Shown piece by piece: positions 1-9,086 of a stretch of DNA of 64,000 bases. The notes beneath the pieces were generated by a model. The model was not told the origin of the DNA and ran no database searches. It saw only the letters and a list, made by a program, of their open reading frames with translations. Position 1 is the stretch's first letter. Each line of letters begins with the position of its first letter. The translations under genes and the position numbers were made by a program. The DNA is from JAAYCI01 sp964369525 (GTDB taxonomy: Bacteria; Bacillota; Clostridia; Oscillospirales; Ruminococcaceae), in assembly GCA_964369525.1 (NCBI GenBank), contig CAYJEW010000003.1, forward strand, positions 8,714 through 72,713, read 5' to 3'.

Positions 1-158
1 GCTTGTTGCAGGTCTATTTTTACAGGTGTTTTGTCGCCTGTAAGCAGGCTGAGCCCACTGCCAAAAAGTATCGTTAGCAAAAGCGATACAAACCCGCAAA
101 ACACTGCTCCCAAAACACGGCGCTGTGTTTGCGTAAGGTTTTTAAGGTGGGTGCGCAT
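1..158 (-). CDS. N-terminus of an unidentified membrane-anchored protein (partial, runs off the left edge)
   Basis: An ATG at 158 (minus strand) opens a frame of 52 codons with no stop before the window edge. A purine-rich ribosome binding site (AGGAAG...AAGG) lies just upstream. The protein starts with a basic stretch (MRTHLKNLTQTQRRV), followed by a hydrophobic segment at about residues 15-39 and then a polar part. This suits a signal anchor or first transmembrane helix with the rest outside the cytoplasm. The function cannot be told from 52 residues. It lies 270 bases downstream of carB on the same strand, and a 33-bp repeat lies at 186-218, just upstream of the start. Confidence 0.55.
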   Translation of the reverse strand, partial: MRTHLKNLTQTQRRVLGAVFCGFVSLLLTILFGSGLSLLTGDKTPVKIDLQQ

Positions 159-185
159 CTGCCTTCTTCCTTTCTTTTAGTGTTA

Positions 186-218
186 AGTAAAACGAACCAC
201 ACCTAGCACGGCCAATTT
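186..218 (-). repeat. 33-bp dispersed repeat, copy 1
   Basis: Read on the minus strand, this 33-mer matches 19982-20014 (plus strand) at 30 of 33 positions by hand alignment. Each copy ends about 30-50 bases before an ATG, that of the partial membrane protein here and that of the tRNA methylase at 20065. I do not recognise it as a known riboswitch or operator. Confidence 0.6.
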
Positions 219-427
219 ATGCCCATGCGCCAGCAAAGCCCTTGGCAATATATCAGGTATCGCCTACGGGCTTTGCATTACCCCTGCAACATTTGCTTTG
301 TTAAAGCTGTAAAGCACCTGTTTGCAGGCGATTTTAAAGGATTTTACTTATAAAACAAAGACTTTGTCATACAAGGAAGCGGCAAAAAATATCGCAGGCA
401 GACAGCGCGGGTAAAGCTTACGCCACC

Positions 428-3400
428 TTAGCCCATAGCGTCTATGCTTTCCACCCTTATGGTGCTCTCTTCCAGCACGTCCAGCAGTACCGCCACTGTG
501 TCTAGGCTGGTAAATATTGTTACGTTGTTTTCAACGGCGCCGCGCCTAATTAAAAAGCCGTCGTTGCGCAGGTACTCACTACCCGGGTTTTGGGTGTTCA
601 GCACATACGCCACATGCCCACTGCGCATGCTGTCCAGTATATCTTCACTGCCCTCGCTTAGCTTGCGCAGCACCCTTGTGCGAATACCATTCTCTTTTAA
701 AAATTCTGCGGTGCCGCTGGTGGCTTCTATGTTAAAGCCCAGCTCGTAAAACCGCTGTACCAGCGGCAGTGCACGTTGCTTGTCGGGGTCGGCTATTGTT
801 ACCATTACCGTGCCGTAGTTTGCCACCTTGCCGCCTGCGGCACGCAAAGCCTTAAACATTGCACGGTTTAGCGTTTTGTCGTAGCCAATAGCTTCGCCCG
901 TGCTCTTCATCTCGGGGCTAAGGTATGCGTCGGCACCGCGCAGCTTTTCAAAGCTGAACACAGGGCATTTTACATACCAGCAGTTTTTCTCGGGTGCTAC
1001 GCCTGTTTTGTAGCCACGCTCTGCCAGCGTGTGTCCCAGCGCCACCTCTGCCGCAAGCCCTGCCAGGTTTATGCCTGTTGTTTTGGATATAAACGGCACG
1101 GTGCGCGACGAGCGCGGGTTTAGCTCTATTACATACACGTTGTCGTCTTTATCGGCAATAAACTGAATGTTAAACGGCCCTTTTATACCCACAGCAAGGC
1201 CCATTTTTACCGTGTAGTCAACAATTGTTTGTTTCACCTTTTCGCTGGCGGTAAATGTGGGGTACACGCTCATAGAGTCGCCCGAGTGTACGCCCGTGCG
1301 CTCTACATGCTCCATAATACCCGGGATAAACACGTCGGTGCCATCGCACACGGCGTCCACCTCCAGCTCTTTACCCTCCACATATCTGTCCACCAACACA
1401 GGCGCATCTTCCGACGCCTGCACAGCCCCCACAAGATAGTGGCGCAGCGCCGCTTCGTCGGCCACAATCTGCATGGCGCGCCCGCCCAGCACAAAGCTTG
1501 GCCGCACCAGCACAGGGTAGCCCAGCTTTGCCGCAACCTCCACGCCTTCTTCCAGCGTGGTTACGGCTTTACCCTCCGGCTGGGGTATGCCCAGCTGTGC
1601 CAGCAGTTTTTCAAAGCTATCGCGGTTTTCGGCGAGGTCTATGGCCGCACGGCCTGTACCCGCCAGCGGTACGCCAAGGTCGTCCAGCCTCGCCGCTAGG
1701 TTAATTGCCGTTTGGCCACCCAGCGTTACTATTACGCCCTGCGGTTTTTCCAGCGTTATAACATTCATTACGTCTTCCACCGTTAGCGGCTCAAAGTACA
1801 GCTTGTCGCTAATGGTATAGTCGGTAGAAACCGTTTCGGGATTGTTGTTGATAATAATAGCCTCGTACCCCGCACGGCGTATGGCCCATATTGCGTGCAC
1901 GGTAGAGTAGTCAAACTCCACGCCCTGCCCAATACGTATTGGCCCCGAGCCCAGCACCAGAATTTTTTTATTGTCTGTTACAATGCTCTCATTTTCCTCT
2001 TCGTATGTAGAGTAAAAATACGGCACATAACTTTCAAACTCCGACGCGCAGGTGTCTATCATTTTATACACAGGGCATATGCCCGCTTTAATGCGCAGCT
2101 CGGTAAGCGCCCCTTCTTCCATGCCCCAAAGATGGGCCAAAAACGAATCGGAAAAGCCTTTGCGCTTTGCCTCTCGCAGTAGCTCTGTGTTGCCTACTGC
2201 CTCGCGCAAAGCTTGCTCCATACGCACAATTCCGTCCACCTTTTCGATGAAATATGCGTCAATACTGCTCTCGTCTGCAATTCGAATAGAGGCTGTGCCG
2301 CGGCGCAGAAGCTCTGCAATGGCATACATGCGCTCGTCTGTTGGGGTGTGCACATACTCCCAAAGCTTTGCACTGCTCATCTCGTCAAAACGCGGTAGCC
2401 AAACATGGTCTAGCCCAACTTCCAGCGAGCGCACAGCCTTCAAAAAGCTCTCTTCAAATGTGCGGCCAATAGCCATAACCTCGCCTGTGGCCTTCATCTG
2501 CGTACTCAGCTGTTTTGATGCCTTTTCAAACTTGTCAAACGGGAAGCGCGCAATCTTTGTTACCACATAGTCTAGCGCAGGCTCAAAGCTTGCGGGGGTG
2601 TTTGCCAGCTTTATCTCGTCTAGGTGGTAGCCTACAGCTATAAGCGCCGACACCCTTGCAATAGGGTAGCCGCTGGCTTTCGAGGCCAGCGCCGACGAGC
2701 GCGACACCCTTGGGTTTACCTCTATAACAAAGTACTCAAACGAGTATGGGTCCAGCGCAAACTGCACGTTACAGCCACCCTGTATGCCCAGTGCGCGTAT
2801 CAGCCTAATAGAGGCGTCGCGTAGCATCTGGTATTCGCGGTTGGTAAGCGTTTGGCTGGGACACACCACAATAGAGTCGCCTGTATGCACGCCCACGGGG
2901 TCGATATTTTCCATATTACATATGGTTATAACCGTGTCGTTTTTGTCGCGCATTACCTCGTACTCAATCTCTTTGTACCCTTTTATAGATTTTTCCACAA
3001 GCACCTGCCCCGCAGGCGAAAGGCGTAGCGCACTTTTGGCAATTTCTATAAGTTCTTCGTCATTTTCGGCAAAGCCGCCGCCTGTACCGCCCAGCGTAAA
3101 CGCCGGGCGCAGCACAACAGGGTAGCCTATGCCGTGGGCTTTTTCCAGCGCTTGGTCCACCGTGTGGGCAATATCGCTTTGTAGCGCAGGCTCGCCTATG
3201 CGCTCGCACAATTTTTTAAATAGGTTGCGGTCTTCGGCCTGGGATATCGAGTCAAAGCCTGTGCCCAGTATCTCACATCCACACTCTTCCAGTATGCCTT
3301 TTTCGGCAAGTTGCATAGCCATATTCAGGCCGGTTTGGCCGCCCAATGTGGGCAAAATAGCGTCGGGGCGCTCGCGGCGCAGTATGCGCGCCACAAACTC

Positions 3401-3613
3401 CAGCGTAATTGGCTCCATATATACCTTGTCGGCAATGTCGGTATCGGTCATAATTGTAGCGGGGTTTGGGTTTATGAGCACCACGTTGTACCCCTCTTCT
3501 TTCAGCGCAAGGCACGCCTGCGTGCCCGAGTAGTCAAATTCGGCCGCCTGCCCAATTACAATGGGGCCCGAGCCTATTACCAAAATCTTTTGGATATCTG
3601 TACGTTTTGGCAT
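428..3613 (-). CDS. carB: Carbamoyl-phosphate synthase large subunit
   Basis: This 1061-residue subunit makes carbamoyl phosphate from bicarbonate, ATP and ammonia supplied by CarA, for pyrimidine (and possibly arginine) synthesis. The two homologous halves typical of the family are visible. Each begins with a nucleotide-binding start, VIGSGPIVIGQ near residue 12 and VLGSGPIRIGQ near residue 560, followed by an ATP-grasp fold (RPAFTLGGTGGG and RPSFVLGGRAM; EVNPR and ELNPR motifs). The C-terminal 130 residues form the MGS-like allosteric domain (GTAEFLKENGI). Length is normal for the family. GGAGG precedes the ATG. It follows carA by 19 bases, so the two are surely co-transcribed. Confidence 0.97.
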   Translation of the reverse strand: MPKRTDIQKILVIGSGPIVIGQAAEFDYSGTQACLALKEEGYNVVLINPNPATIMTDTDIADKVYMEPITLEFVARILRRERPDAILPTLGGQTGLNMAMQLAEKGILEECGCEILGTGFDSISQAEDRNLFKKLCERIGEPALQSDIAHTVDQALEKAHGIGYPVVLRPAFTLGGTGGGFAENDEELIEIAKSALRLSPAGQVLVEKSIKGYKEIEYEVMRDKNDTVITICNMENIDPVGVHTGDSIVVCPSQTLTNREYQMLRDASIRLIRALGIQGGCNVQFALDPYSFEYFVIEVNPRVSRSSALASKASGYPIARVSALIAVGYHLDEIKLANTPASFEPALDYVVTKIARFPFDKFEKASKQLSTQMKATGEVMAIGRTFEESFLKAVRSLEVGLDHVWLPRFDEMSSAKLWEYVHTPTDERMYAIAELLRRGTASIRIADESSIDAYFIEKVDGIVRMEQALREAVGNTELLREAKRKGFSDSFLAHLWGMEEGALTELRIKAGICPVYKMIDTCASEFESYVPYFYSTYEEENESIVTDNKKILVLGSGPIRIGQGVEFDYSTVHAIWAIRRAGYEAIIINNNPETVSTDYTISDKLYFEPLTVEDVMNVITLEKPQGVIVTLGGQTAINLAARLDDLGVPLAGTGRAAIDLAENRDSFEKLLAQLGIPQPEGKAVTTLEEGVEVAAKLGYPVLVRPSFVLGGRAMQIVADEAALRHYLVGAVQASEDAPVLVDRYVEGKELEVDAVCDGTDVFIPGIMEHVERTGVHSGDSMSVYPTFTASEKVKQTIVDYTVKMGLAVGIKGPFNIQFIADKDDNVYVIELNPRSSRTVPFISKTTGINLAGLAAEVALGHTLAERGYKTGVAPEKNCWYVKCPVFSFEKLRGADAYLSPEMKSTGEAIGYDKTLNRAMFKALRAAGGKVANYGTVMVTIADPDKQRALPLVQRFYELGFNIEATSGTAEFLKENGIRTRVLRKLSEGSEDILDSMRSGHVAYVLNTQNPGSEYLRNDGFLIRRGAVENNVTIFTSLDTVAVLLDVLEESTIRVESIDAMG

Positions 3614-3632
3614 TTTTCATCCTCCATTGTAA

Positions 3633-4742
3633 TTATATATTGCGTTTCTTGTTTTCTTTTTGATATTCATCCATGTTTGCGATAAACCTGTCGAACAGAT
3701 ATGCAGAACCCTGCGGCCCGGGGCGGCTTTCGGGGTGGTACTGCACACTAAACACCCGCTGTTCAGCATTTTCAAGCCCTTCCACCGTGCCGTCTAAAAT
3801 GTTTGTGTGGGTTATGGTAAGGCGGGTTGCCTTTACGCTTTCGGCGTCTACCGCATAGCCATGGTTTTGGCTGGTTACGGTTATCTGCCCTGTTTTATTG
3901 TCGCGCACAGGATGGTTGCCACCGCGGTGGCCAAACTTTAGCTTGTATGTCTTAGCACCATTTGCCAGCGCCAGTAGCTGGTGGCCTATGCATATGCCAA
4001 AAATTGGCAACTTACCTTGTAGCTTTTGCACCAGCTCTATTACCGGCGCCACATCTTCGGGGTTGCCCGGCCCATTGGACAAAAGCAGGCCGTCGGGCGC
4101 AAGCGCCAGCACATCTTCGGCTGTGGCGTTATACGGTAGCACGGTTACGTTGCACCGCCTTTGCACAAGGCCGTCTATTATGCCAAGCTTTATGCCGCAG
4201 TCTATCGCCGCCACATTATACTTTGCGCCTGTGGCACGCACATACCAGCGCTTTTTACAGCTTACGCTTTCCACCTGATTGCGCGGCTCTGCTGTTTGCT
4301 TTAGTAGTTTTTGTGCCTCCTCATCCGGCACATCTGCATTGCACAGCACAACACGCATGCTGCCCTCGGTGCGTATCATCCGGGTAATGCTGCGGGTATC
4401 TACCCCTTCAATGCCGGGAATACCCTGCTCTTCCATCTCTTCGCTCAGCGTTTTTGTTGCCCTAAAGTTTGCCAGCGAGTCGTTATATTCCCTTACAATA
4501 AGGCCACCTATGCTTGGGTTTTTGCTCTCATAGTCTTCGGCCGCCATGCCATAGTTACCTATTAGCGGGTAGGTCATACACACCATCTGTTGGTTATACG
4601 AACAATCGGAATACACCTCTTGGTAACCCACCATAGATGTGTTAAACACCACCTCACACACCTGCTGCACATCGGCCCCAAAGCCGATGCCGTAGTGTAC
4701 CTTCCCGTTTTCAAATACAAGTTTTTTTGCTGTGCGCTGCAT
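3633..4742 (-). CDS. carA: Carbamoyl-phosphate synthase small (glutaminase) subunit
   Basis: The 369-residue small subunit hydrolyses glutamine and passes ammonia through a tunnel to CarB. The N-terminal CPSase small-chain domain (VFNTSMVGYQEV, DPSY-like segment) is followed by a class I glutamine amidotransferase domain. Its nucleophile cysteine is in GICIGHQ near residue 250 and its histidine and glutamate are in QYHPE near residue 337. The SNGPGNP oxyanion motif is present. A good ribosome binding site (AGGAGAAAC) precedes the ATG. It lies between pyrC (98-base spacer) and carB (19-base spacer) in one minus-strand operon. Confidence 0.96.
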   Translation of the reverse strand: MQRTAKKLVFENGKVHYGIGFGADVQQVCEVVFNTSMVGYQEVYSDCSYNQQMVCMTYPLIGNYGMAAEDYESKNPSIGGLIVREYNDSLANFRATKTLSEEMEEQGIPGIEGVDTRSITRMIRTEGSMRVVLCNADVPDEEAQKLLKQTAEPRNQVESVSCKKRWYVRATGAKYNVAAIDCGIKLGIIDGLVQRRCNVTVLPYNATAEDVLALAPDGLLLSNGPGNPEDVAPVIELVQKLQGKLPIFGICIGHQLLALANGAKTYKLKFGHRGGNHPVRDNKTGQITVTSQNHGYAVDAESVKATRLTITHTNILDGTVEGLENAEQRVFSVQYHPESRPGPQGSAYLFDRFIANMDEYQKENKKRNI

Positions 4743-4840
4743 ACAGTTTCTCCTTTATGGTAATTCCTTTGGGTTTGGATTTTGGCTTGCTATTGGGTAT
4801 AGCTTTTGATTTACGCTTTATGTTTGCCCTTGCCTTCTGC

Positions 4841-6127
4841 CTACTGCTTCTCTTCCCTACAATAGGCCCGCTGGCCACCAATTAGCGTTAGGGTAGGCCA
4901 GCCCCACATTCTGTGCATTGCAAACGGTGTGGCTCTGCCCATGGTGCAAAACTCTTGCGGGTTTACCGCCCGCTCGGTTTCTATATCCAGTAAAACAAGG
5001 TTACACGCTTCGCCCTCGGCTATGTGTTGCGGGCTTTCCTGCAGCACGCCACGAGGCTTCCATGTTAAGCATTGCAACAATGTTTCGGTTGGCACAAGGT
5101 TTTTCATTGCCAATCCTGTATACACAGCGGCAAACGCTGTTTCCAGCCCTACCACCCCGTTTGCGCTGTGCGCAAAGCCGCCGTCTTTCTGCTGGGCGGT
5201 ATGCGGGGCGTGGTCGGTTGCTATGGCGTCTATGGTGCCGTCTTGCAGTGCCTCCACAGCGCTTTCCACGTCGCTTGCGGTGCGTAGCGGTGGGTTCATT
5301 TTAAAGCGGCCGTCGTTTTCGGTTATGTCATCACAGCAGAGCAGTAGGTTGTGTGGGGTTACCTCGCAGGTTACAGGCAGGCCGCGTTGTTTTGCGCTAC
5401 GCACCAGCTCAAATGTTTGCTTGGTAGACGCATGGCATATATGCAGCCGACAGCCTGTTTCTTCGGCCAGGCTTATGTTGCGCTCTACCGCATGCCATTC
5501 GCTCTCGCTTGTGTGGCCCTCAAAGCCGTGGGTGCGTGCAAACTGGCTGCCCGCCTGTACACATACACTATCCTGCGGGTGCAAGCTTGCGTCTTCGCAG
5601 TGCACCGCCACCAGCCGCCCTGTTTTTGCGGCGGCGCGCATGGCCTCGCGCATAACGTCGGCATTGGCCACATCGTTTCCATCGTCGGTATATCCCGGCA
5701 CAAACGCCGCCAGCCGCTCAACATCCGACGGCCGCTGCCCCAGCTGGCCCACCGTTAGCGAGCCATAGGGGAGTATGCGCAAAAACTGCGCGGTTTTTAT
5801 GGCTTGCAGTGATGCCTTCAGGTTTTGCACACTGTCGGGCACAGGCATAAGGTTTGGCATGGTACACACCGTACCAAACCCGCCGGCCAGCGCCGCCGCC
5901 GCGCCTGTTTTTATGGTTTCTTTGTCCTCGTATCCGGGCTGGCGAAAATGCACATGCAGGTCGGTAAACGCAGGGCTTAAAATATGCCCCTGCGCGTTTA
6001 TGCACTCGGCGGTAGCGTCGCTTAAGCCACTACCAATTCGTAACACAACACCATCTTGCAACAACACATCTTGCTGTTGTAGCTCGTAGCCGTTAAACAC
6101 CTGCGCACCTTGTATCAGAAGTTTCAT
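4841..6127 (-). CDS. pyrC: Dihydroorotase
   Basis: Dihydroorotase cyclises carbamoyl aspartate to dihydroorotate, the third step of pyrimidine synthesis. The 428-residue product has the metal-binding HVHFRQPG motif near residue 58, the TMPN loop, a substrate-binding KMNPPLR and the ATDHAPH metal site near residue 305. These fit the amidohydrolase class I dihydroorotases of Gram-positive bacteria. An in-frame ATG lies 45 bases further upstream. I chose 6127 because GGAGGT sits 4-5 bases before it and because homologues start near MKLLIQGA. It is the first gene of the pyrC-carA-carB operon. pyrB and pyrR are not in the window. Confidence 0.95.
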   Translation of the reverse strand: MKLLIQGAQVFNGYELQQQDVLLQDGVVLRIGSGLSDATAECINAQGHILSPAFTDLHVHFRQPGYEDKETIKTGAAAALAGGFGTVCTMPNLMPVPDSVQNLKASLQAIKTAQFLRILPYGSLTVGQLGQRPSDVERLAAFVPGYTDDGNDVANADVMREAMRAAAKTGRLVAVHCEDASLHPQDSVCVQAGSQFARTHGFEGHTSESEWHAVERNISLAEETGCRLHICHASTKQTFELVRSAKQRGLPVTCEVTPHNLLLCCDDITENDGRFKMNPPLRTASDVESAVEALQDGTIDAIATDHAPHTAQQKDGGFAHSANGVVGLETAFAAVYTGLAMKNLVPTETLLQCLTWKPRGVLQESPQHIAEGEACNLVLLDIETERAVNPQEFCTMGRATPFAMHRMWGWPTLTLIGGQRAYCREEKQ

Positions 6128-6148
6128 GCTATACCTCCAAACAACTGT

Positions 6149-6204
6149 AAAAAAACAGCCCGTATGCTTCATTCCTATAAAAGAAATGCAACATCACGAG
6201 CTGC
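6149..6204 (-). terminator. Candidate attenuator hairpin in the pyrC leader
   Basis: On the transcript strand, GCAGCTCG (6204-6197) can pair with CGGGCTGT (6162-6155), with two G-T pairs, and a run of six U follows at 6154-6149. The loop contains a second small hairpin. The 3' arm can alternatively pair with CAGCCTGT inside the leader reading frame. The pyrC ribosome binding site begins about 11 bases after the U run. A switch between these pairings is inference. Confidence 0.45.
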
Positions 6205-6280
6205 TGTATATACTGTAATAAAGATATGTCCCAAAATGCCACAGGCTGCTTAATTTCTTTTTGCAGCTGCTGCCCCGCAT
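6194..6280 (-). CDS. Possible 28-residue leader peptide of the pyr operon
   Basis: A strong AAGGAGGT site, spaced seven bases from an ATG at 6280, opens a 28-codon frame that ends in TGA at 6194. The TGA lies directly after the 5' arm of the candidate attenuator. The peptide is rich in serine (eight of 28) and in tyrosine and leucine: it begins MRGSSCKKKLSSLWHF and ends YSIYSSS. The very good ribosome binding site, the position between promoter and attenuator, and the stop codon inside the hairpin suggest a regulatory role. No homologue is known to me, and chance remains possible. Confidence 0.4.
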   Translation of the reverse strand: MRGSSCKKKLSSLWHFGTYLYYSIYSSS

Positions 6281-6326
6281 GTTGGCACCTCCTTGTTTTA
6301 TATATGCATACACACATATTTTTAGT

Positions 6327-6355
6327 ATTATACCAAAAAATGCCGCATGGGGCAA
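6327..6355 (-). promoter_or_regulatory. Sigma-A-type promoter of the pyrC-carA-carB operon
   Basis: The minus strand carries TTGCCC (6355-6350), a 17-base spacer and TATAAT (6332-6327). Transcription would start near 6320, giving a leader of about 190 bases that holds the short peptide frame and hairpin. Confidence 0.65.
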
Positions 6356-6406
6356 GCATAAATTATTCTGCACCGCCTCTTGCGTTAAATCTTTTGGCGG
6401 TAAAGC

Positions 6407-6436
6407 AACGCCCTAACGCTTAAGCGTTAGGGCGTT
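6407..6436. repeat. Perfect 30-bp palindrome
   Basis: The arm AACGCCCTAACGCT (6407-6420) is followed, after the two central bases TA, by its exact reverse complement. It lies between the end of the lipoprotein gene and the pyrC promoter, both on the minus strand. No U tract follows on either strand, so it is not a textbook intrinsic terminator. The half-site CCCTAACGCTTA recurs at 20014-20025. Confidence 0.7.
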
Positions 6437-6492
6437 ATATGTGCAATTTACCTATTTTTAGGCGGCCTCAGATTTATATTGGCCTAGCTAGC
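6434..6492 (+). repeat. 59-bp dispersed intergenic repeat, copy A
   Basis: This stretch matches 63892-63950 at about 53 of 59 positions. More diverged or partial relatives lie at 56888-56942 and 36021-36050. The shared end reads TATATTGGCYTRGCTAGC. The repeat end supplies the stop codon of the lipoprotein gene on the other strand (6488-6490). Confidence 0.75.
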
Positions 6493-7042
6493 CGCTTTGC
6501 ACCGCACTGTCCAGCGCAAGCGAAATATTTTGTAGTACATCCTGCGGAATGTCGCCCTGCTCGCTTCGGGAATGTAGCGTATACTGAAATCCGTTCTTCT
6601 CCCAGCGCGCCAGCACATCGCCCTCCACAGAATCTCCCACGGTTATCTCGTTGCCGCCAATGTCATACACCCGCTCGTTTTGGTAGTAGCCTTCGGCGTA
6701 TGTGCCGGCCAGCCAGCCCTGCTCTGCCTGCGCCACGCGCAGTACATACAAATACCCCTCTGGTGTGTTGTACTCAATCTGGCCAAACCATCCGTCTATT
6801 GCAAAAAATTTTACCGCAGCAAGCTCATCGCTACTGTGCCAAGATATAACCGAAAACCCTAAATGCGGCGCAAAGTCGCCATCATAATAGGTGGTAATAT
6901 CCGATATGGGCTTCACCACTTCGTTTGTCACGCCCTGCCAGCGGGCGATGGTGTCGCCAAAGTTTCTGGCCAGGCTACTGTCACAGCCGGCCAGCAAAAC
7001 GCTAATTGCCAGCGCCGCTAACGCCAAATGTTTTCGGTTCAC
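6488..7042 (-). CDS. Predicted lipoprotein of unknown function
   Basis: The 184-residue product begins with a lipoprotein signal: basic start VNRKH, a hydrophobic stretch, then lipobox LLAGC near residue 19. It is therefore expected to be lipid-anchored on the outer face of the membrane. The rest is a soluble domain I do not recognise (segments WHSSDELAAVKFFAIDGWFGQIEY and WEKNGFQYTLHSRS in part). I chose the GTG at 7042 because AGGAGGGG lies seven bases upstream; an ATG at 7063 lies before that site. The stop codon falls inside dispersed repeat copy A, so the last codons may have been altered by its insertion. Confidence 0.6.
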   Translation of the reverse strand: MNRKHLALAALAISVLLAGCDSSLARNFGDTIARWQGVTNEVVKPISDITTYYDGDFAPHLGFSVISWHSSDELAAVKFFAIDGWFGQIEYNTPEGYLYVLRVAQAEQGWLAGTYAEGYYQNERVYDIGGNEITVGDSVEGDVLARWEKNGFQYTLHSRSEQGDIPQDVLQNISLALDSAVQSG

Positions 7043-7307
7043 CCGCACCCCTCCTGCCTGCATATATTTATTACATTAAAGTATACCTTATAGCCAACGT
7101 TTTCTCAAGCAGGCGTATATTTTACTTGCTTGTAGCTACGCCGCGCAGTACACTAGTTGTAAGCTGACATACAGTACCCAAAATATGCCCCACCGAAAAG
7201 CCAATGTGGCCAAAGCCTGCGCACCCATTGCAAAGCATTTTCACAGCAAAAGCGCCCGCCTGCCACACACCTTCTTTTTTAAACCTGCCATAAGGAGTTG
7301 ATAGGCC

Positions 7308-8663
7308 ATGACCTCGCCCACACCTACTGCTTTATGGAACAACCGCGCCCTGCTACGCCTTTTGTGGCCGCTTATTGTAGAGCAAATTTTGGCGGTTTCG
7401 GTTGGGCTTATAGACACCATGATGGTTACCACGGTTGGCGAGGCGGCTGTGTCGGGCGTTTCTTTGGTAGACTCTATTAACATTTTAATAGTCACCCTTT
7501 TCACCTCGCTTTCCACAGGCGGTGCGGTGGTGTGTAGCCAATATATAGGCCGCAAAAATCCACAAAAAGCCTCGCTTGCCGCAAGCCAGCTGGTATACAG
7601 CGTGTTTGCGCTCTCAGTAATTTTTGCCTTGTTTACATTTTTGCTGCGCAGTACGTTGCTACAGCTTATATACGGGCATATAAGTGCCGACGTTATGCTA
7701 AATGCCGAAACATATTTTTCGCTGTCGGCCTTCAGCTATCCTGCCATAGCGCTGTATGGGGCAGGGGTGGCACTATTGCGCAGTATGGGCAATAGCAAGG
7801 CGGGTATGGCGATAGCTTTTATGATAAATCTGCTTAATATTGGCGGTAATTCATTTTTTATTTTTTACCTTAACATGGGGGTGGCGGGCGCAGCGCTTGC
7901 CACGCTTATCAGCCGCACACTTGCCGCTGTGGCGGCAATAGCGCTTTTAATGCGGCGTTCTTCTGGGCCTATTTCACTGCGAGGGCTCTTGCCCATACGC
8001 ATAGAGCTAGGCATGGCGCGACGTATTCTGCGCATAGGCATCCCCACAGGGCTTGAAAGCTCTATGTTTCAGATTGGCAAGCTTTTGGTAGCACGCATCT
8101 TGTCTACATTTGGCACAGCCGCAATTGCAGGCAACGCCATTGCCATATCGCTGTGCACATTTGCCACCCTGCCCGGCATGGCTTTTGGCTTGGCAATACT
8201 TACGGTGGTGGGGCAGTGCATAGGCGCAGGCCTGCCAAACGAGGCTATAGTAAACACCAAAAAGCTAATGCGGGCGGGGCGAGCGCTTGTGGGGGTTATC
8301 AGCCTGGTTGTACTGCTGGTTCACCGCCCGCTGCTTGGGCTGTTTAACTTGTCGCCCGAGGCCACCGAGCTGGCAAGCAATCTGCTTTTTATATTTCTCA
8401 TCACTGCACCATTATTTTGGCCGCAAAGCTTTATTCTGCCAAGTGCCCTGCGTGGTGCCGGCGACGCAAGATTTCCTATGGTGGTTTCGCTTGCTTCCAT
8501 GTGGATAATGCGCATAGGTATGGCTTATCTGCTGGCTTATGGCTATGGCCTTGGGGCTATGGGTGTGTGGATTGCTATGATAACAGACTGGGTTGTGCGA
8601 GGCATATGCTTTTATATTCGCTGGCACCGCAAGCGCTGGCTACAGCGCGCCGTTATTGACTAA
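7308..8663 (+). CDS. MATE-family multidrug/cation exporter (first of two)
   Basis: This 451-residue protein has about twelve hydrophobic segments in two six-helix halves, as in the MATE family, which exports organic cations and drugs in exchange for sodium or protons. Family-type features are the start LWPLIVEQILAVSVGLIDTMMV, the A(G/A)xGxA-type turns between helices, and the conserved PSALRGAGDARFPM in the second half. AAGGAG lies ten bases before the ATG. It is a single gene between minus-strand neighbours, with a terminator hairpin 37 bases after its stop. The substrate cannot be predicted. Confidence 0.9.
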   Translation: MTSPTPTALWNNRALLRLLWPLIVEQILAVSVGLIDTMMVTTVGEAAVSGVSLVDSINILIVTLFTSLSTGGAVVCSQYIGRKNPQKASLAASQLVYSVFALSVIFALFTFLLRSTLLQLIYGHISADVMLNAETYFSLSAFSYPAIALYGAGVALLRSMGNSKAGMAIAFMINLLNIGGNSFFIFYLNMGVAGAALATLISRTLAAVAAIALLMRRSSGPISLRGLLPIRIELGMARRILRIGIPTGLESSMFQIGKLLVARILSTFGTAAIAGNAIAISLCTFATLPGMAFGLAILTVVGQCIGAGLPNEAIVNTKKLMRAGRALVGVISLVVLLVHRPLLGLFNLSPEATELASNLLFIFLITAPLFWPQSFILPSALRGAGDARFPMVVSLASMWIMRIGMAYLLAYGYGLGAMGVWIAMITDWVVRGICFYIRWHRKRWLQRAVID

Positions 8664-8699
8664 TTCTTGCCCCATAAATTTTGCTAAACTATAAAATTT

Positions 8700-8727
8700 A
8701 AGCCGATGTGAAAAATCACATCGGCTT
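8700..8727. terminator. Bidirectional intrinsic terminator
   Basis: A 12-bp perfect stem (AAGCCGATGTGA, loop AAAA) sits between the convergent MATE gene and the small membrane protein gene. Confidence 0.8.
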
Positions 8728-8813
8728 TACTTTGCTGTATATCCAAACTCGTTTTTTATTGAGCCAAGCCAAAAGCCTAAACCTGCGGCGGTGTGTACTG
8801 CATGGCGGTGGCT

Positions 8814-9086
8814 TTACTGTGGCAAAAAATGCCACAAAAAATCAATACCACCAAACATCACAACCGCTATGGCTATGTTAAACACCGCAAGCGCAAACCT
8901 TACTGCTTTTTTCCACAAAGGCTCTTTATGTTTCGCTAAAATAACCGCGCAAACCAGCGCTATAACCCCAAGCGGAAACGAGAACATACCCAGCGGCGTT
9001 GGCAGCCTAAACACAAATAGTGGTACCCACGATAACACACCCAACGCCGAACAAACCAGCGCTACGATTTTTAACACCTTAATCAT
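8814..9086 (-). CDS. Small hypothetical membrane protein (90 residues)
   Basis: The predicted product is short, with about three hydrophobic segments (residues 5-25, 32-50 and 64-85) separated by short basic loops (LAKHKEPLWKKA). This pattern is typical of a true small integral membrane protein. The opposite strand also has an open frame of similar length, but its composition looks random. No strong ribosome binding site precedes the ATG at 9086. The family is not recognised. Confidence 0.45.
   Translation of the reverse strand: MIKVLKIVALVCSALGVLSWVPLFVFRLPTPLGMFSFPLGVIALVCAVILAKHKEPLWKKAVRFALAVFNIAIAVVMFGGIDFLWHFLPQ

Noticed and set aside
2065..2073. TTATACACA, a DnaA-box-like 9-mer
   Set aside because: Single copy inside the carB coding region, far from dnaA; likely chance.
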